NCBI GenBank assembly: GCA_934394435.1
Contig: CAKRRN010000024.1
Location: 1 to 39,821, forward strand
DNA from: an uncultured Bacteroidaceae bacterium
GTDB taxonomy: Bacteria > Bacteroidota > Bacteroidia > Bacteroidales > Bacteroidaceae
DNA length: 39,821 bases
Direction of reading: 5' to 3'
Numbering within the stretch: the first letter of the stretch is position 1; each line of letters opens with the position of its first letter. Below the pieces are notes generated by a model that was not told the DNA's origin, ran no database searches, and was given only the letters and a program-made list of their open reading frames with translations. Position numbers and translations under genes: made by a program. Shown here in pieces: positions 24,364 to 33,874 of the stretch.

Positions 24364-25695
24364 TTAGAGTCTTGCCTTGATAGCCTCTGTTTCCTTTTCG
24401 TAACCAGGCTTGCCCAACAAGGCGAACATATTCTTCTTGTAGGCTTCAACACCTGGCTGGTTGAAAGGATTCACGCCCAATACCAGGCCGCTAATACCGC
24501 ATGCCTTCTCGAAGAAATAAATAATCTGACCCAGATAATATTCGTTCAGACGAGGAACGCTCAATCGAATATTGGGAACACCTCCATCGACATGTGCCAA
24601 CTGTGTGCCCAGTTCAGCCATTTTGTTCACCTCGTCTACACGCTTTCCTTCCAAGAAGTTCAAGCCATCAAGGTTTTCGTCATCATGAGGGAAGAGAAGT
24701 TTATGCTCTGGCTCTTCAATGCTAACCACAGTCTCGAAGATGGTACGTTCACCCTCCTGAATCCACTGTCCCATTGAGTGAAGGTCTGTGCTGAAGTCAA
24801 CAGCAGCTGGGAATATTCCTTTAAGGTCCTTACCTTCAGATTCACCATAAAGCTGTTTCCACCATTCGTTCATATAATGAAGCTTTGGCTGGAAATTCAC
24901 CAAAATCTCTATCTTCTTTCCTTGAGCATAGAGTGCATTGCGAACAGCAGCATACTGTGCACTTGGATTCTCGCTAAAAGGAACATCTACAGATGTAGCT
25001 TTCTCCATGTCAGCAGCACCCTGCACAAGACTGGCAATATCAAAACCAGCCACTGCAATAGGCAACAGACCTACTGGAGTAAGCACGCTGAAACGTCCTC
25101 CCACATTGTCGGGAATAACAAACGATGTGTACCCTTCGCGATCTGCCGTTGTGCGTGCAGCACCTTTCTTGGCATCTGTCACAGCCACGATAACCTTGCG
25201 CGCCATCTCTATGCCACGCTGCTGCTCACACTGTTTCTTGAGCAAGCGGAAGGCCAGAGCTGTTTCTGTGGTAGTACCGCTCTTGGAAATATTTATAACG
25301 CCAAATTTCTTATTCTTCAGATATTCGGTCAATTCGTAAAGGTAATCCTCACTTATATTGTTGCCAGCAAATAAGATATTGGGATTCTCACCCTTGTTGG
25401 TCAGCCACTGAAAACTATTACCCAAGGCTTCAATCACTGCACGAGCACCCAGATATGAGCCTCCGATTCCTGCTACAACAACGGAATCACAATTCTCGCG
25501 AAGTGTGTACGCACAAGCCTGCAACTGCTGAAGAAACTCTGGAGTAATCTGACTTGGCAAATGGAGCCACCCCAAAAAATCATTGCCTGCACATGTTGCA
25601 TTTTCCAATGCCTGCTGAGCGGAAGCGACAGCACCCTCGTAAGCTGCAATCTGCTCAGGAGTAACCAGTGATTTACTGATGTCTAATTTAATCAT
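24364..25695 (-). CDS. pgi: Glucose-6-phosphate isomerase
   Basis: Interconverts glucose-6-phosphate and fructose-6-phosphate in glycolysis and gluconeogenesis. At 443 residues it is the short bacterial form. The PGI signature DNVGGRFSVLTPVGLLP is intact near residue 192, and the sugar-phosphate site VVAGIGGSYLGARA is seen near 73 and NISKSGTTTETA near 136. The second signature lies near residue 410 (GVNPFNQPGVEAYKKNMF). It lies 101 nt after lysS on the same strand with no TAnnTTTG element between, so lysS-pgi-HAD is probably one transcript. In some Bacteroidales, as I remember, gpsA stands between lysS and pgi; it does not here. Confidence 0.97.
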   Translation of the reverse strand: MIKLDISKSLVTPEQIAAYEGAVASAQQALENATCAGNDFLGWLHLPSQITPEFLQQLQACAYTLRENCDSVVVAGIGGSYLGARAVIEALGNSFQWLTNKGENPNILFAGNNISEDYLYELTEYLKNKKFGVINISKSGTTTETALAFRLLKKQCEQQRGIEMARKVIVAVTDAKKGAARTTADREGYTSFVIPDNVGGRFSVLTPVGLLPIAVAGFDIASLVQGAADMEKATSVDVPFSENPSAQYAAVRNALYAQGKKIEILVNFQPKLHYMNEWWKQLYGESEGKDLKGIFPAAVDFSTDLHSMGQWIQEGERTIFETVVSIEEPEHKLLFPHDDENLDGLNFLEGKRVDEVNKMAELGTQLAHVDGGVPNIRLSVPRLNEYYLGQIIYFFEKACGISGLVLGVNPFNQPGVEAYKKNMFALLGKPGYEKETEAIKARL

Positions 25696-25796
25696 AACCT
25701 AACTTTATATTTTATAGACCTTGTTTTCTATTTTTTCCTATTTCTGGATTATTGTCGAACCATCGTCTTACGTTATCATCCACTAAGGCGAAGGGC

Positions 25797-27581
25797 TTAG
25801 GCAGTCCACTGTGAAATAGCCTCCTGTGAGGGACGCTCGATATCCAACTTGTATTTCTTCACAATTTCTATAATCTGCTGTTGAATCTTGGCAGGAGCCA
25901 CGCCTTGAAGCGTAGACACGAGATTGTAGCCAGCCTTGCGCAGAATAGGGATGTATTCTTCAGGAACCCCCTTCTCTAGGAAAAGTTCATCTTTATCGCG
26001 CGGAGCCTTCACCTCAGGCTTCATTTGTGGGAAGAGCATAACCTCACCAATGGCAAACTTCCCTGTCAGCAACATCACCAGACGATCGATTCCAATACCT
26101 ATACCACAGGTTGGAGGCATACCATACTGCAAGGCACGCAGGAAATCATAGTCAATAATCATGGCTTCGTCATCGCCCTTATCGGCAAGCTTCATCTGAT
26201 CAACGAAACGCTGTTCTTGGTCGATGGGGTCGTTAAGCTCACTATAGGCATTAGCCAGTTCCTTACCATTCACCATCAGCTCGAAGCGCTCTGTCAGACC
26301 TGGTTTGCTGCGATGCATTTTGGTCAACGGTGACATCTCTACTGGATAGTCTGTAATGAAGGTTGGCTGGATAAATGTTCCTTCGCAAGTTTCTCCGAAA
26401 ATCTCATCAATAAGCTTGCCTTTACCCATAGTCTCATCCACTTCAATGTCCAGTTTCTTGGCCACCTCACGAATCTCATCCTCGTTCATCGGATAGAGGT
26501 CGTAACCTGTCTTTTCCTTAATGGCATCCAATATAGGCAATCTGCGGAAGGGGGCTCTGAAGGAAATCACGTTACCATCAATCTCCACCTCTGGTTTTCC
26601 ATTTACTGCCGTACAGATTTCCTCGAGCATTTTCTCTGTAAATGACATACCCCAGTTGAGATCCTTGTAACTGACATACAGTTCCATACAAGTGAACTCA
26701 GGATTGTGTGTCTTGTCCATTCCCTCGTTGCGGAAGTTCTTGCCCATCTCATACACCCCTTCAAAACCACCAACGATCAGACGCTTCAGATAAAGCTCTG
26801 TGGCTATGCGCATGTACATATCTTGGTTAAGCGCATTGAAATGGGTAATAAACGGACGTGCACTTGCACCACCAGCAATATTCTGCAGGATAGGAGTATC
26901 CACTTCTGTATACCCTGCCTCATCCAATATCCGACGAAGTGTACGTACGATGGTCGCACGCTTTAGGAAAGTGTCCTTCACGCCATTATTCACAATCAGG
27001 TCAACATATCGCTGACGGTAACGCAACTCAGGGTCATCGAAAGCGTCAAAAACATTACCTTCTGCATCTGTCTTGACAATAGGCAGAGGACGAAGACTCT
27101 TAGAGAGAACTGTCATCTCCGTCACATGTACGCTTATCTCACCTGTCTTTGTACGGAACACATAACCCTTCACTCCGATGAAGTCGCCCAGATCCAAACA
27201 CTTTTTGAACACGATATTATACATATCCTTGTTCTCATCGGGGCAGATGGCATCGCGCTGTACATAGACTTGAATACGTCCCTTACTGTCTTGCAATTCT
27301 GCAAAACCAGCCTTACCCATAATGCGCTTACTCATAATACGTCCGGCAATACTTACATTACGGCTATTCTCTGCAGTAGCTGCGATGTGAGGACGTTCGC
27401 CATTTTCATTTGGTTCTGCCGTTTCATCGATAGGAAGATCGACAAAAGACTCGCGTATTTCTGTACTCCAAGCGTTCACAGGATACTCGGCAGCAGGATA
27501 GGGGTCTATGCCCAAGTCACGCAACTGTTGCAGGTTGTTTCTTCTGACAATTTCCTGGTCGCTTAATTCAAGTATATTCAT
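25797..27581 (-). CDS. lysS: Lysyl-tRNA synthetase (class II) with C-terminal extension
   Basis: Charges tRNA-Lys with lysine. The OB-fold anticodon domain (VSIAGRIMSKRIMGKAGFAELQD) lies near residues 75-180. The class II core holds RYRQRYVDLIVN, the motif 2 region MGKNFRNEGMDKTHNPEFTCME, and motif 3 GIGIGIDRLVMLLTG near 490. The core ends at about FPQMKPE, and some 75 further residues follow (PEEYIPILRKAGYNLVSTLQG...). That makes 594 residues against about 505 in E. coli. The tail resembles a helix-hairpin-helix segment and, from memory, is usual in Bacteroidetes LysRS. A promoter at 27624-27655 leaves a leader of about 40 nt. Confidence 0.97.
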   Translation of the reverse strand: MNILELSDQEIVRRNNLQQLRDLGIDPYPAAEYPVNAWSTEIRESFVDLPIDETAEPNENGERPHIAATAENSRNVSIAGRIMSKRIMGKAGFAELQDSKGRIQVYVQRDAICPDENKDMYNIVFKKCLDLGDFIGVKGYVFRTKTGEISVHVTEMTVLSKSLRPLPIVKTDAEGNVFDAFDDPELRYRQRYVDLIVNNGVKDTFLKRATIVRTLRRILDEAGYTEVDTPILQNIAGGASARPFITHFNALNQDMYMRIATELYLKRLIVGGFEGVYEMGKNFRNEGMDKTHNPEFTCMELYVSYKDLNWGMSFTEKMLEEICTAVNGKPEVEIDGNVISFRAPFRRLPILDAIKEKTGYDLYPMNEDEIREVAKKLDIEVDETMGKGKLIDEIFGETCEGTFIQPTFITDYPVEMSPLTKMHRSKPGLTERFELMVNGKELANAYSELNDPIDQEQRFVDQMKLADKGDDEAMIIDYDFLRALQYGMPPTCGIGIGIDRLVMLLTGKFAIGEVMLFPQMKPEVKAPRDKDELFLEKGVPEEYIPILRKAGYNLVSTLQGVAPAKIQQQIIEIVKKYKLDIERPSQEAISQWTA

Positions 27582-27623
27582 TCTTCTTATACCTTATTTA
27601 TATATATACATTTTTTCTGGGCG

Positions 27624-27655
27624 CAAAGTTACGGATAAATCCCTGATGGGACAAG
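27624..27655 (-). promoter_or_regulatory. Promoter of lysS-pgi-HAD
   Basis: CTTG (27655-27652), 20-base spacer, TAACTTTG (27631-27624), minus strand, about 42 nt upstream of lysS. Confidence 0.8.
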
Positions 27656-27807
27656 AATTTCGCATGAATGTCTTCCGTTCACAGTTCGTTTTGATTCAAA
27701 TTCCCTTACATGCGGTGCGTGTATATTCCGAGAAACATTCATTCTAACAAGAAACTTGCTCATTATTCAAGCAACACGATATTTTTTTCCTGGTATCTAT
27801 AGTATGT

Positions 27808-27861
27808 CAGTCTGCTACTTGTCTTCAGCATCAGAGTTAGGCAGAAACAAGTAGCAGACTG
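27808..27861 (-). terminator. Long stem-loop after the GHL10 gene
   Basis: A perfect 15-bp inverted repeat CAGTCTGCTACTTGT (27808-27822) and complement (27847-27861) has a 24-base loop, starting 15 nt past the stop codon. There is no adjacent T tract, so it could be a 3' stabiliser or a terminator needing other factors. Confidence 0.5.
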
Positions 27862-27876
27862 TAAAGGGGAGAGGCT

Positions 27877-29358
27877 TCAGAGCCTTACGTTCTTTTTTAC
27901 AGCTTTCGACTCGTTCTGCAATCTATCAAGAGCTGTCACCACGTACACATATTCTGTATTACCTCCTTCATAGGGAAGAGAGAGGAATGTCTGGTTTGTG
28001 ATAGCCAATATATGAGAAGAATCGTCCAGATTGACTTTCTCGCCCTTGTGGAAACGATAAACCACATATTGACGTGCCTTTTGCATCTCCTTTTTCCCTC
28101 GGGATGCCTTCCAAAAGAGTACGGGACCATTCTCTGTCCACAACACCGTGGTACGACGTGGTTTCTTCGGACGCTTTGAGTCTATCCAAGGCATGATTGG
28201 CTGCAGGGCTGGCGTACTATGATACACTTGACGCAACATATCTTGATAACCTTGAGGATTTCGGCATACGGCGGCAGCATACCATTGGCAACTACCATAG
28301 ATACCCGGCAAGCTACGCTGGAGATTATATTTCAGTGCCATCTGATGCTGATCGGGATTGGTGGGGTCAGCAAATTTCACGGTTCGTTCTACGTCCTGCC
28401 CCACATAGAGCGGACGACCTTCCGCATGATTGCTCCACCAGCGAACAAGTGTCTCATAGTCGGCTGCACGGTTTCCCACCTCCCAATAGAGTTGTGGCAA
28501 GTTATAGTCTACCCACCCTTGGCGTACCCATTCGAGCACATCCGCATAGAGGTCATCATAGTTCTGAAGCCCTGTTGTTGCACTTCCATCAGGATCAGTA
28601 CGTTGATTACGATAAATACCAAAAGGAGAAACACCAAACTTCACCCAAGGTTTTACCTTACGTATAGCTCGGCACATCTGCTTCACAAAGAGGTTCACAT
28701 TCTGACGACGCCAGTCACCTCTGTTCATGCCATTTCCATATTGGGCATAGGTAGCATCATCGGGGATGGCAAGGCCAGCTACTGGATAGGGATAGAAGTA
28801 ATCGTCCATATGAATTCCATCGACATCGTAGCGGCGTACAATATCGCAGGCTACTTGACAGATAAAGTCGCGGTTCTCTGGACAACCAGGATCAAAGAGC
28901 AACAGTCCATCATAGTCAAAGAAGCGTTCGGGATGGCGAAAATACTCATGTGTATTTGCCATCTCTGTGGTTCCCTTTGTCTTGGCACGATAAGGATTTA
29001 TCCATGCATGCAGTTCCATCTGACGTGCGTGGCACTGCTCTATCATCCACTGCAGAGGATCCCAATAAGGATCGGGGGCTAACCCCTGTTGCCCTGTCAG
29101 ATACCGGCTCCAAGGCTCCAACTCACTTGGATAGAGAGCATCCCCTTCACAACGCACCTGAAAGAAGATGGCATTGATACCGTCGCGCTGCAAATCATCC
29201 AACTGACTGGTGAGTACTTGCTGCATACGGTCCTTGCCCATACCCTGAAACTGTCCATTCACACTCTGAATCCAAGCTCCACGAAATTCTCGCTTAGGAT
29301 TTCCTGCCAATGCCACTACCGTTGCCAGCAGAAGCCATACAAATATACACTTTCTCAT
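27877..29358 (-). CDS. Secreted GHL10 (DUF187) glycoside-hydrolase-like protein
   Basis: A 493-residue exported protein. The signal peptide is MRKCIFVWLLLATVVALAG; no lipobox. The body is a TIM-barrel of the glycosyl hydrolase-like 10 family (PF02638, the YngK group). Visible family pieces are REFRGAWIQSV at the mature N-terminus, DGINAIFFQVRCEGDALYPSELEPWS near 60, ELHAWINPYRAKT near 115, and the putative catalytic GIHMDDYFYPYP near 182. About 90 C-terminal residues after the barrel form a fibronectin III-like module. The substrate is unknown; peptidoglycan or glycans have been suggested for relatives. It diverges from the ilv operon. Confidence 0.9.
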   Translation of the reverse strand: MRKCIFVWLLLATVVALAGNPKREFRGAWIQSVNGQFQGMGKDRMQQVLTSQLDDLQRDGINAIFFQVRCEGDALYPSELEPWSRYLTGQQGLAPDPYWDPLQWMIEQCHARQMELHAWINPYRAKTKGTTEMANTHEYFRHPERFFDYDGLLLFDPGCPENRDFICQVACDIVRRYDVDGIHMDDYFYPYPVAGLAIPDDATYAQYGNGMNRGDWRRQNVNLFVKQMCRAIRKVKPWVKFGVSPFGIYRNQRTDPDGSATTGLQNYDDLYADVLEWVRQGWVDYNLPQLYWEVGNRAADYETLVRWWSNHAEGRPLYVGQDVERTVKFADPTNPDQHQMALKYNLQRSLPGIYGSCQWYAAAVCRNPQGYQDMLRQVYHSTPALQPIMPWIDSKRPKKPRRTTVLWTENGPVLFWKASRGKKEMQKARQYVVYRFHKGEKVNLDDSSHILAITNQTFLSLPYEGGNTEYVYVVTALDRLQNESKAVKKNVRL

Positions 29359-29366
29359 AACGACTA

Positions 29367-29374
29367 CAAATTTA
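29367..29374 (-). promoter_or_regulatory. -7 element of the GHL10 gene
   Basis: TAAATTTG on the minus strand (29374-29367), 8 nt upstream of the start; no good -33 TTTG at the normal distance. Confidence 0.5.
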
Positions 29375-29394
29375 CAAATATTTTATGAGACAGA

Positions 29395-29433
29395 AATATT
29401 TATTAACTAAAACAGGAATATTTATTAACTAAA
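29395..29433. repeat. Two 17-bp direct repeats at 22-bp spacing
   Basis: AATATTTATTAACTAAA occurs at 29395-29411 and again, identical, at 29417-29433. The period of 22 bp is about two helical turns, as in paired binding sites. It lies between the GHL10 and ilvD promoters. Confidence 0.8.
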
Positions 29434-29510
29434 GATATAAGCCCAAATTCCTTTCATCCACAATCCCGAGCTCCCCACACGTCTCAAAAGCGAAATGTAA
29501 GCAGAATAGC

Positions 29511-29541
29511 TTTGTCAAAATTACAAATTGTCGTAATTTTG
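29511..29541 (+). promoter_or_regulatory. Promoter of the ilv operon
   Basis: TTTG (29511-29514), 19-base spacer, TAATTTTG (29534-29541): a full Bacteroidetes promoter. About 85-90 nt of leader precede ilvD. The leader has no ATG-initiated peptide with branched-chain codons and no T-box sequence that I can see. Confidence 0.8.
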
Positions 29542-29632
29542 CAGAACAAAGTTACTTCTTATAAGTCAGACTGACCAGGAAGCAGCACAAGAAAAAGCAA
29601 ACGCAGAATAAGAAAAATCATAATTGCAAGAT

Positions 29633-31435
29633 ATGAAACACACGCTCAGAAGTGCCGTTTGCACCCAAGGCAGGCGCATGGCAGGTGCTCGCGCCCTATG
29701 GGTTGCCAATGGAATGAAACGCGAACAGTTTGGCAAGCCTATCATAGCTATCGTCAACTCGTTTACCCAATTTGTACCAGGTCATACCCACCTGCATGAG
29801 GCTGGGCAGATTGTAAAAGCCGAGATAGAAAAGTTAGGATGCTATGCAGCAGAATTCAATACCATAGCTATTGACGACGGTATTGCCATGGGTCACGATG
29901 GTATGCTCTACAGCCTCCCAAGCCGTGACATCATAGCAGACAGCGTGGAGTATATGGTCAACGCACACAAGGCTGATGCCATGATCTGTATCTCCAACTG
30001 CGACAAGATTACACCAGGAATGCTAATGGCTGCCATGAGACTAAACATCCCTGCGGTATTCGTAAGTGGAGGACCTATGGAAGCTGGGCAACACAAGGGG
30101 GAGAACCTTGACTTGATAACAGCAATGATAAAAGGTGCAGACCCTACTGTGAGCGATGAAGAACTGGCAGAAGTGGAAGACCGAGCATGTCCGGGATGTG
30201 GTTGCTGCAGTGGTATGTTTACGGCTAATTCCATGAACAATCTAACAGAGGCTATCGGTCTGTCACTCCCAGGAAACGGATCCATCCTTGCCACACACAC
30301 AAACCGCGTAAGACTGATGCAAGATGCAGCACGTCTGATTGTTAAAAACGCATTCGCATATTATGAGGATGGAGACGAGAGCGTACTGCCTCGATCCATA
30401 GCCACCAGACAGGCTTTCTTGAATGCCATGACGCTTGACATAGCTATGGGAGCCAGCACAAACACCGTGTTGCATCTGCTGGCTGTGTCACAAGAAGGGG
30501 GTGTAGACTTCACCATGAAGGATATTGATTCCTTGAGTCGCCGCACGCCCTTCCTGTGTAAGCTATCCCCCAACTCACAGAAATACTCCATACAGGAATA
30601 CAACAGAGCTGGCGGCACGCTCAATCTGTTGGGAGAATTGGCCAAGGGAGGACTGTTGGACACAAGTGTAAAGCGTGTGGATGGCGCAACACTGGCTGAA
30701 GACATTGAGAAATACAGTATTCTGAAGCCACAGGTTGATTCTGAAGCAACCCGTATCTACACAAGTGCTCCCGGCGGAAAATTCTGCAACAGATTAGGAG
30801 CACAAAGCAGCACTTACCCATCGCTTGACACAGACCGCGAGAAAGGTTGCATACGCGACATTGAACATGCCTATACTAAGGACGGTGGAATGGCTATCCT
30901 CTTCGGCAATATAGCCCAAGACGGTTGTGTGGTGAAGACGGCAGGTGTAGATGAAAGCATCTGGCATTTTGAGGGTCCAGCCGTAGTATTCGACTCACAA
31001 GAAGATGCATGCGAAGGCATTTTAGGTGGAAAAGTAAAGAAGGGCGATGTTGTCGTGATTACACACGAAGGTCCAAAAGGAGGTCCAGGAATGCAAGAGA
31101 TGCTCTACCCCACCAGCTATATCAAGAGCATGCATATGGGTAAAGAGTGTGCCTTGATAACAGACGGACGTTTCAGTGGTGGCACAAGCGGACTAAGCAT
31201 CGGACATATCTCGCCCGAAGCAGCCAGCGGAGGTAACATCGGCAAGATTGTGGATGGCGACATCATCGAAATAGACATACCCTCACGAAGCATAAACGTA
31301 CGCCTAACAGACGAAGAACTGGCTACACGCGAACAACGCCCCATGACACGCAAGCGCGAAGTAAGCAAAGCCTTGAGAGCGTATGCCCAGAGTGTTTCAA
31401 GCGCAGACAAGGGCGGAGTGAGAATTATTGACTAA
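29633..31435 (+). CDS. ilvD: Dihydroxy-acid dehydratase
   Basis: Dehydrates 2,3-dihydroxy-isovalerate and -methylvalerate to the keto acids that become valine and isoleucine. The ATG at 29633 (MKHTLRSAVCTQGRRM) is preferred to the TTG at 29624. The product is 600 residues, as in IlvD/Edd enzymes. Iron-sulfur cluster cysteines are visible at C123 in CISNCDKITPGM and in CPGCGCC (186-192). The later GRFSGGTSGLSIGHISPEA is the second family signature. It opens the operon; ilvB follows after 69 nt. Confidence 0.97.
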   Translation: MKHTLRSAVCTQGRRMAGARALWVANGMKREQFGKPIIAIVNSFTQFVPGHTHLHEAGQIVKAEIEKLGCYAAEFNTIAIDDGIAMGHDGMLYSLPSRDIIADSVEYMVNAHKADAMICISNCDKITPGMLMAAMRLNIPAVFVSGGPMEAGQHKGENLDLITAMIKGADPTVSDEELAEVEDRACPGCGCCSGMFTANSMNNLTEAIGLSLPGNGSILATHTNRVRLMQDAARLIVKNAFAYYEDGDESVLPRSIATRQAFLNAMTLDIAMGASTNTVLHLLAVSQEGGVDFTMKDIDSLSRRTPFLCKLSPNSQKYSIQEYNRAGGTLNLLGELAKGGLLDTSVKRVDGATLAEDIEKYSILKPQVDSEATRIYTSAPGGKFCNRLGAQSSTYPSLDTDREKGCIRDIEHAYTKDGGMAILFGNIAQDGCVVKTAGVDESIWHFEGPAVVFDSQEDACEGILGGKVKKGDVVVITHEGPKGGPGMQEMLYPTSYIKSMHMGKECALITDGRFSGGTSGLSIGHISPEAASGGNIGKIVDGDIIEIDIPSRSINVRLTDEELATREQRPMTRKREVSKALRAYAQSVSSADKGGVRIID

Positions 31436-31461
31436 GTAAGTAAGAAGAAACCTCTCTATTC

Positions 31462-31475
31462 CCCCCAATTGGGGG
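31462..31475. other. GC-rich palindrome between ilvD and ilvB
   Basis: CCCCCAATTGGGGG is a perfect palindrome in the 69-nt gap. As RNA the loop would be too tight without opening the A-T pairs, and no T tract follows. It could be a binding site or a chance low-complexity block. Confidence 0.45.
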
Positions 31476-31504
31476 AGAAAAGCATATAGGAACAGATATA
31501 AAAT

Positions 31505-33229
31505 ATGAGTAAAGACAACATACAGACGAGCGGTAAAGAACGTATATCAGGCGCCGAAGCCATGATGCGCTCTCTGGAACATGAAGGCGTAGATGTGCTT
31601 TTTGGATATCCTGGTGGCGCGATAATGCCCACATACGATGCTCTATATGATCACAAAGACACCTTACACCACATTCTGGTGCGTCATGAGCAAGGTGCAG
31701 TACACGCAGCACAAGGCTATGCACGTGTATCAGGAAAAGTGGGGTGTGCCATTGTGACAAGCGGTCCTGGAGCAATGAATACAATTACAGGCGTGGCTGA
31801 CGCTATGATGGACTCCACGCCCATGGTGGTCATTTGCGGACAAGTAGGTGCAGCCATGTTGGGTACAGATGCCTTCCAGGAGGTGGACGTCATCGGGGTG
31901 ACACAACCTATCACGAAATGGGCATTCCAGATACGTCGTCCAGAAGACATCGCATGGGCTGTAAGCAGAGCCTTTTATATAGCACGTAGCGGACGTCCCG
32001 GACCTGTGGTGTTGGACTTTGCCAAGAATGCACAGACAGGCATGGTGGACTACGAGCCTGCCCATGTAGACTTCATTCGCTCTTACAAACCAGTACATGT
32101 GCCAAACGAAGAAACTATCGAGGAAGCGGCAAGACTTATCAACAAGAGTGTAAAGCCCTTTGCCCTGGTAGGTCAAGGTGTAGAACTGGGCGACGCAAGA
32201 GAGGAGCTAAAGGCTTTCTTGGAGAAAGCACAGATTCCTGCAGGATGCACCTTGTTGGGACTAAGTGCCTTGCCATCTGACCATCCACTGAATATGGGTA
32301 TGCTGGGAATGCACGGAAATCTCGGTCCAAACGTGATGACCAACCAGTGCGACCTACTTATCGCCATTGGTATGCGTTTTGATGACCGCGTGACAGGCAA
32401 GCTAGAGACTTACGCCAAGCAGGCACGCATCATACACTTTGACATTGACCCCAGCGAGATAGACAAGAATGTGAAAGTTGACTTGGCTGTCGTGGGCAAC
32501 TGCAAAGACACTCTGGGAAGAGTCACCAAACTGGTGGAGCAGACACGCCATCAAGCATGGGTAGACGGATTTAAGCCTTACGAAGATAAGGAAAACTACA
32601 AGGTGATCGAACCAGCCATACATCCCCAAGAGGGACCATTGCTCATGGGCGAGGTTGTGAGAGCTGTCAGCGAAGCCACTAAACACAAAGCCATACTGGT
32701 GACAGACGTAGGACAGAATCAGATGTTTGCCTGCCGATACTTTCAATTCAGCCAGGGACGCAGTGTAGTAACGAGTGGTGGATGTGGGACAATGGGCTTT
32801 GGACTGCCAGCAGCTATAGGGGCTACCTTCGGTGCACCAGAGCGTACAGTTTGCATGTTCAGTGGTGACGGTGGACTTCAGATGACCATCCAGGAATTAG
32901 GAACCATCATGGAGCAGAAATCCCCTGTAAAGATAATCCTGCTCAACAACAACTTTCTGGGCAACGTGCGCCAATGGCAATACATGTTCTTCCAGAAACG
33001 TTACTCATTCACACCCATGCTGAATCCAGACTACGAACAGATAGCCACAGCATACGGCATTCCGTCGCGCACGGTGATAGAAAGAGCGGACTTAAATGAT
33101 GCTATCAAGGAAATGCTGGAAACAGACGGTCCTTTCTTGCTGCAATGCGCCATCAAGGAAGAAGACAACGTACTGCCCATGACACCTCCAGGAGCAAGTG
33201 TGGATGAAATGATGCTGGACATCAAATAA
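31505..33229 (+). CDS. ilvB: Acetolactate synthase large (catalytic) subunit
   Basis: Condenses two pyruvates, or pyruvate and 2-ketobutyrate, into acetolactate or acetohydroxybutyrate, the first common step of branched-chain amino-acid synthesis. The 574-residue sequence shows the thiamine diphosphate family plan. The N-terminal pyrimidine-binding domain has the catalytic Glu in LVRHEQGAVHAAQGYA (near residue 61). The central FAD-binding domain includes IGMRFDDRVTGKL. The C-terminal pyrophosphate-binding motif is SGDGGLQMTIQELGT..LLNNNFLG, near residue 457. Its regulatory subunit ilvN starts 25 nt downstream. Confidence 0.97.
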   Translation: MSKDNIQTSGKERISGAEAMMRSLEHEGVDVLFGYPGGAIMPTYDALYDHKDTLHHILVRHEQGAVHAAQGYARVSGKVGCAIVTSGPGAMNTITGVADAMMDSTPMVVICGQVGAAMLGTDAFQEVDVIGVTQPITKWAFQIRRPEDIAWAVSRAFYIARSGRPGPVVLDFAKNAQTGMVDYEPAHVDFIRSYKPVHVPNEETIEEAARLINKSVKPFALVGQGVELGDAREELKAFLEKAQIPAGCTLLGLSALPSDHPLNMGMLGMHGNLGPNVMTNQCDLLIAIGMRFDDRVTGKLETYAKQARIIHFDIDPSEIDKNVKVDLAVVGNCKDTLGRVTKLVEQTRHQAWVDGFKPYEDKENYKVIEPAIHPQEGPLLMGEVVRAVSEATKHKAILVTDVGQNQMFACRYFQFSQGRSVVTSGGCGTMGFGLPAAIGATFGAPERTVCMFSGDGGLQMTIQELGTIMEQKSPVKIILLNNNFLGNVRQWQYMFFQKRYSFTPMLNPDYEQIATAYGIPSRTVIERADLNDAIKEMLETDGPFLLQCAIKEEDNVLPMTPPGASVDEMMLDIK

Positions 33230-33254
33230 AAAAACGGCAAGAGTAGAAAAAAAG

Positions 33255-33872
33255 ATGGAGACAAACAAAAAAATAGGAGCGGCAGAGTGTGGCGACTGTA
33301 ATACATGTGGCAAATGCGGAAGCACAGAATGCCCAGAGGGACTGACGCTGTACACCATGATTATCTACAGCGAAAACTTTGCAGGCATACTTAACCAAAT
33401 AACAGCTGTCTTTACCCGACGTCAGGTAAACATCGAAAGTCTCAACGTGTGCGCGAGCAGTACACCAGGTGTACACAAGTATACCATCACATGCTACTGC
33501 ACAGAGGAAATGGCTATTATGCTCACCAAACAGATAGAGAAGAAAATAGACGTACTACAGGCAAATTATTTCACAGACGACGAACTTTTCATTCTGGAAG
33601 CCTGCTTGCTAAAGCTCAGCACGCCTAACGTATTGGAAAATGCATCCGTAGGTCAGATTATACGACAACACGGAGCACGCATTGTGGAGGTGAATCCCAC
33701 CTATACCATCGTAGAGAAAAAGGGCGACACGGCAGAGATACTTAACCTCTACAATAAACTCAACGATCTGAATGTTGTGTTGCAGTTTGTTCGCTCGGGA
33801 CGTATTGCCGTCACAAAAAGCCTGGTAGAGACTCTGGACCGCTATTTGGAAGAGAGAGAAAAAGAACAATAG
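33255..33872 (+). CDS. ilvN: Acetolactate synthase small subunit with cysteine-rich N-terminus
   Basis: The regulatory subunit, which binds valine through its ACT domain and stimulates IlvB. The ACT domain starts near residue 31 (LYTMIIYSENFAGILNQITAVFTRRQVNIESLNV), followed by a typical C-terminal ACT-like domain with LLKLSTPNV and VVLQFVRSGRIAVTKS. At 205 residues it is longer than the usual 160-190. The unusual part is the N-terminus: C12, C15, C18, C21 and C26 form CxxCxxCxxCxxxxC, which looks like a metal or iron-sulfur ligand set. I do not know this from typical IlvN or IlvH proteins. The start at 33255 is the only ATG that precedes it. Confidence 0.92.
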   Translation: METNKKIGAAECGDCNTCGKCGSTECPEGLTLYTMIIYSENFAGILNQITAVFTRRQVNIESLNVCASSTPGVHKYTITCYCTEEMAIMLTKQIEKKIDVLQANYFTDDELFILEACLLKLSTPNVLENASVGQIIRQHGARIVEVNPTYTIVEKKGDTAEILNLYNKLNDLNVVLQFVRSGRIAVTKSLVETLDRYLEEREKEQ

Positions 33873-33874
33873 AA

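Noticed and set aside
29542..29632. T-box or leader-peptide attenuator for the ilv operon
   Set aside because: No specifier loop, T-box sequence, terminator/antiterminator pair or leader peptide rich in branched-chain codons is visible.
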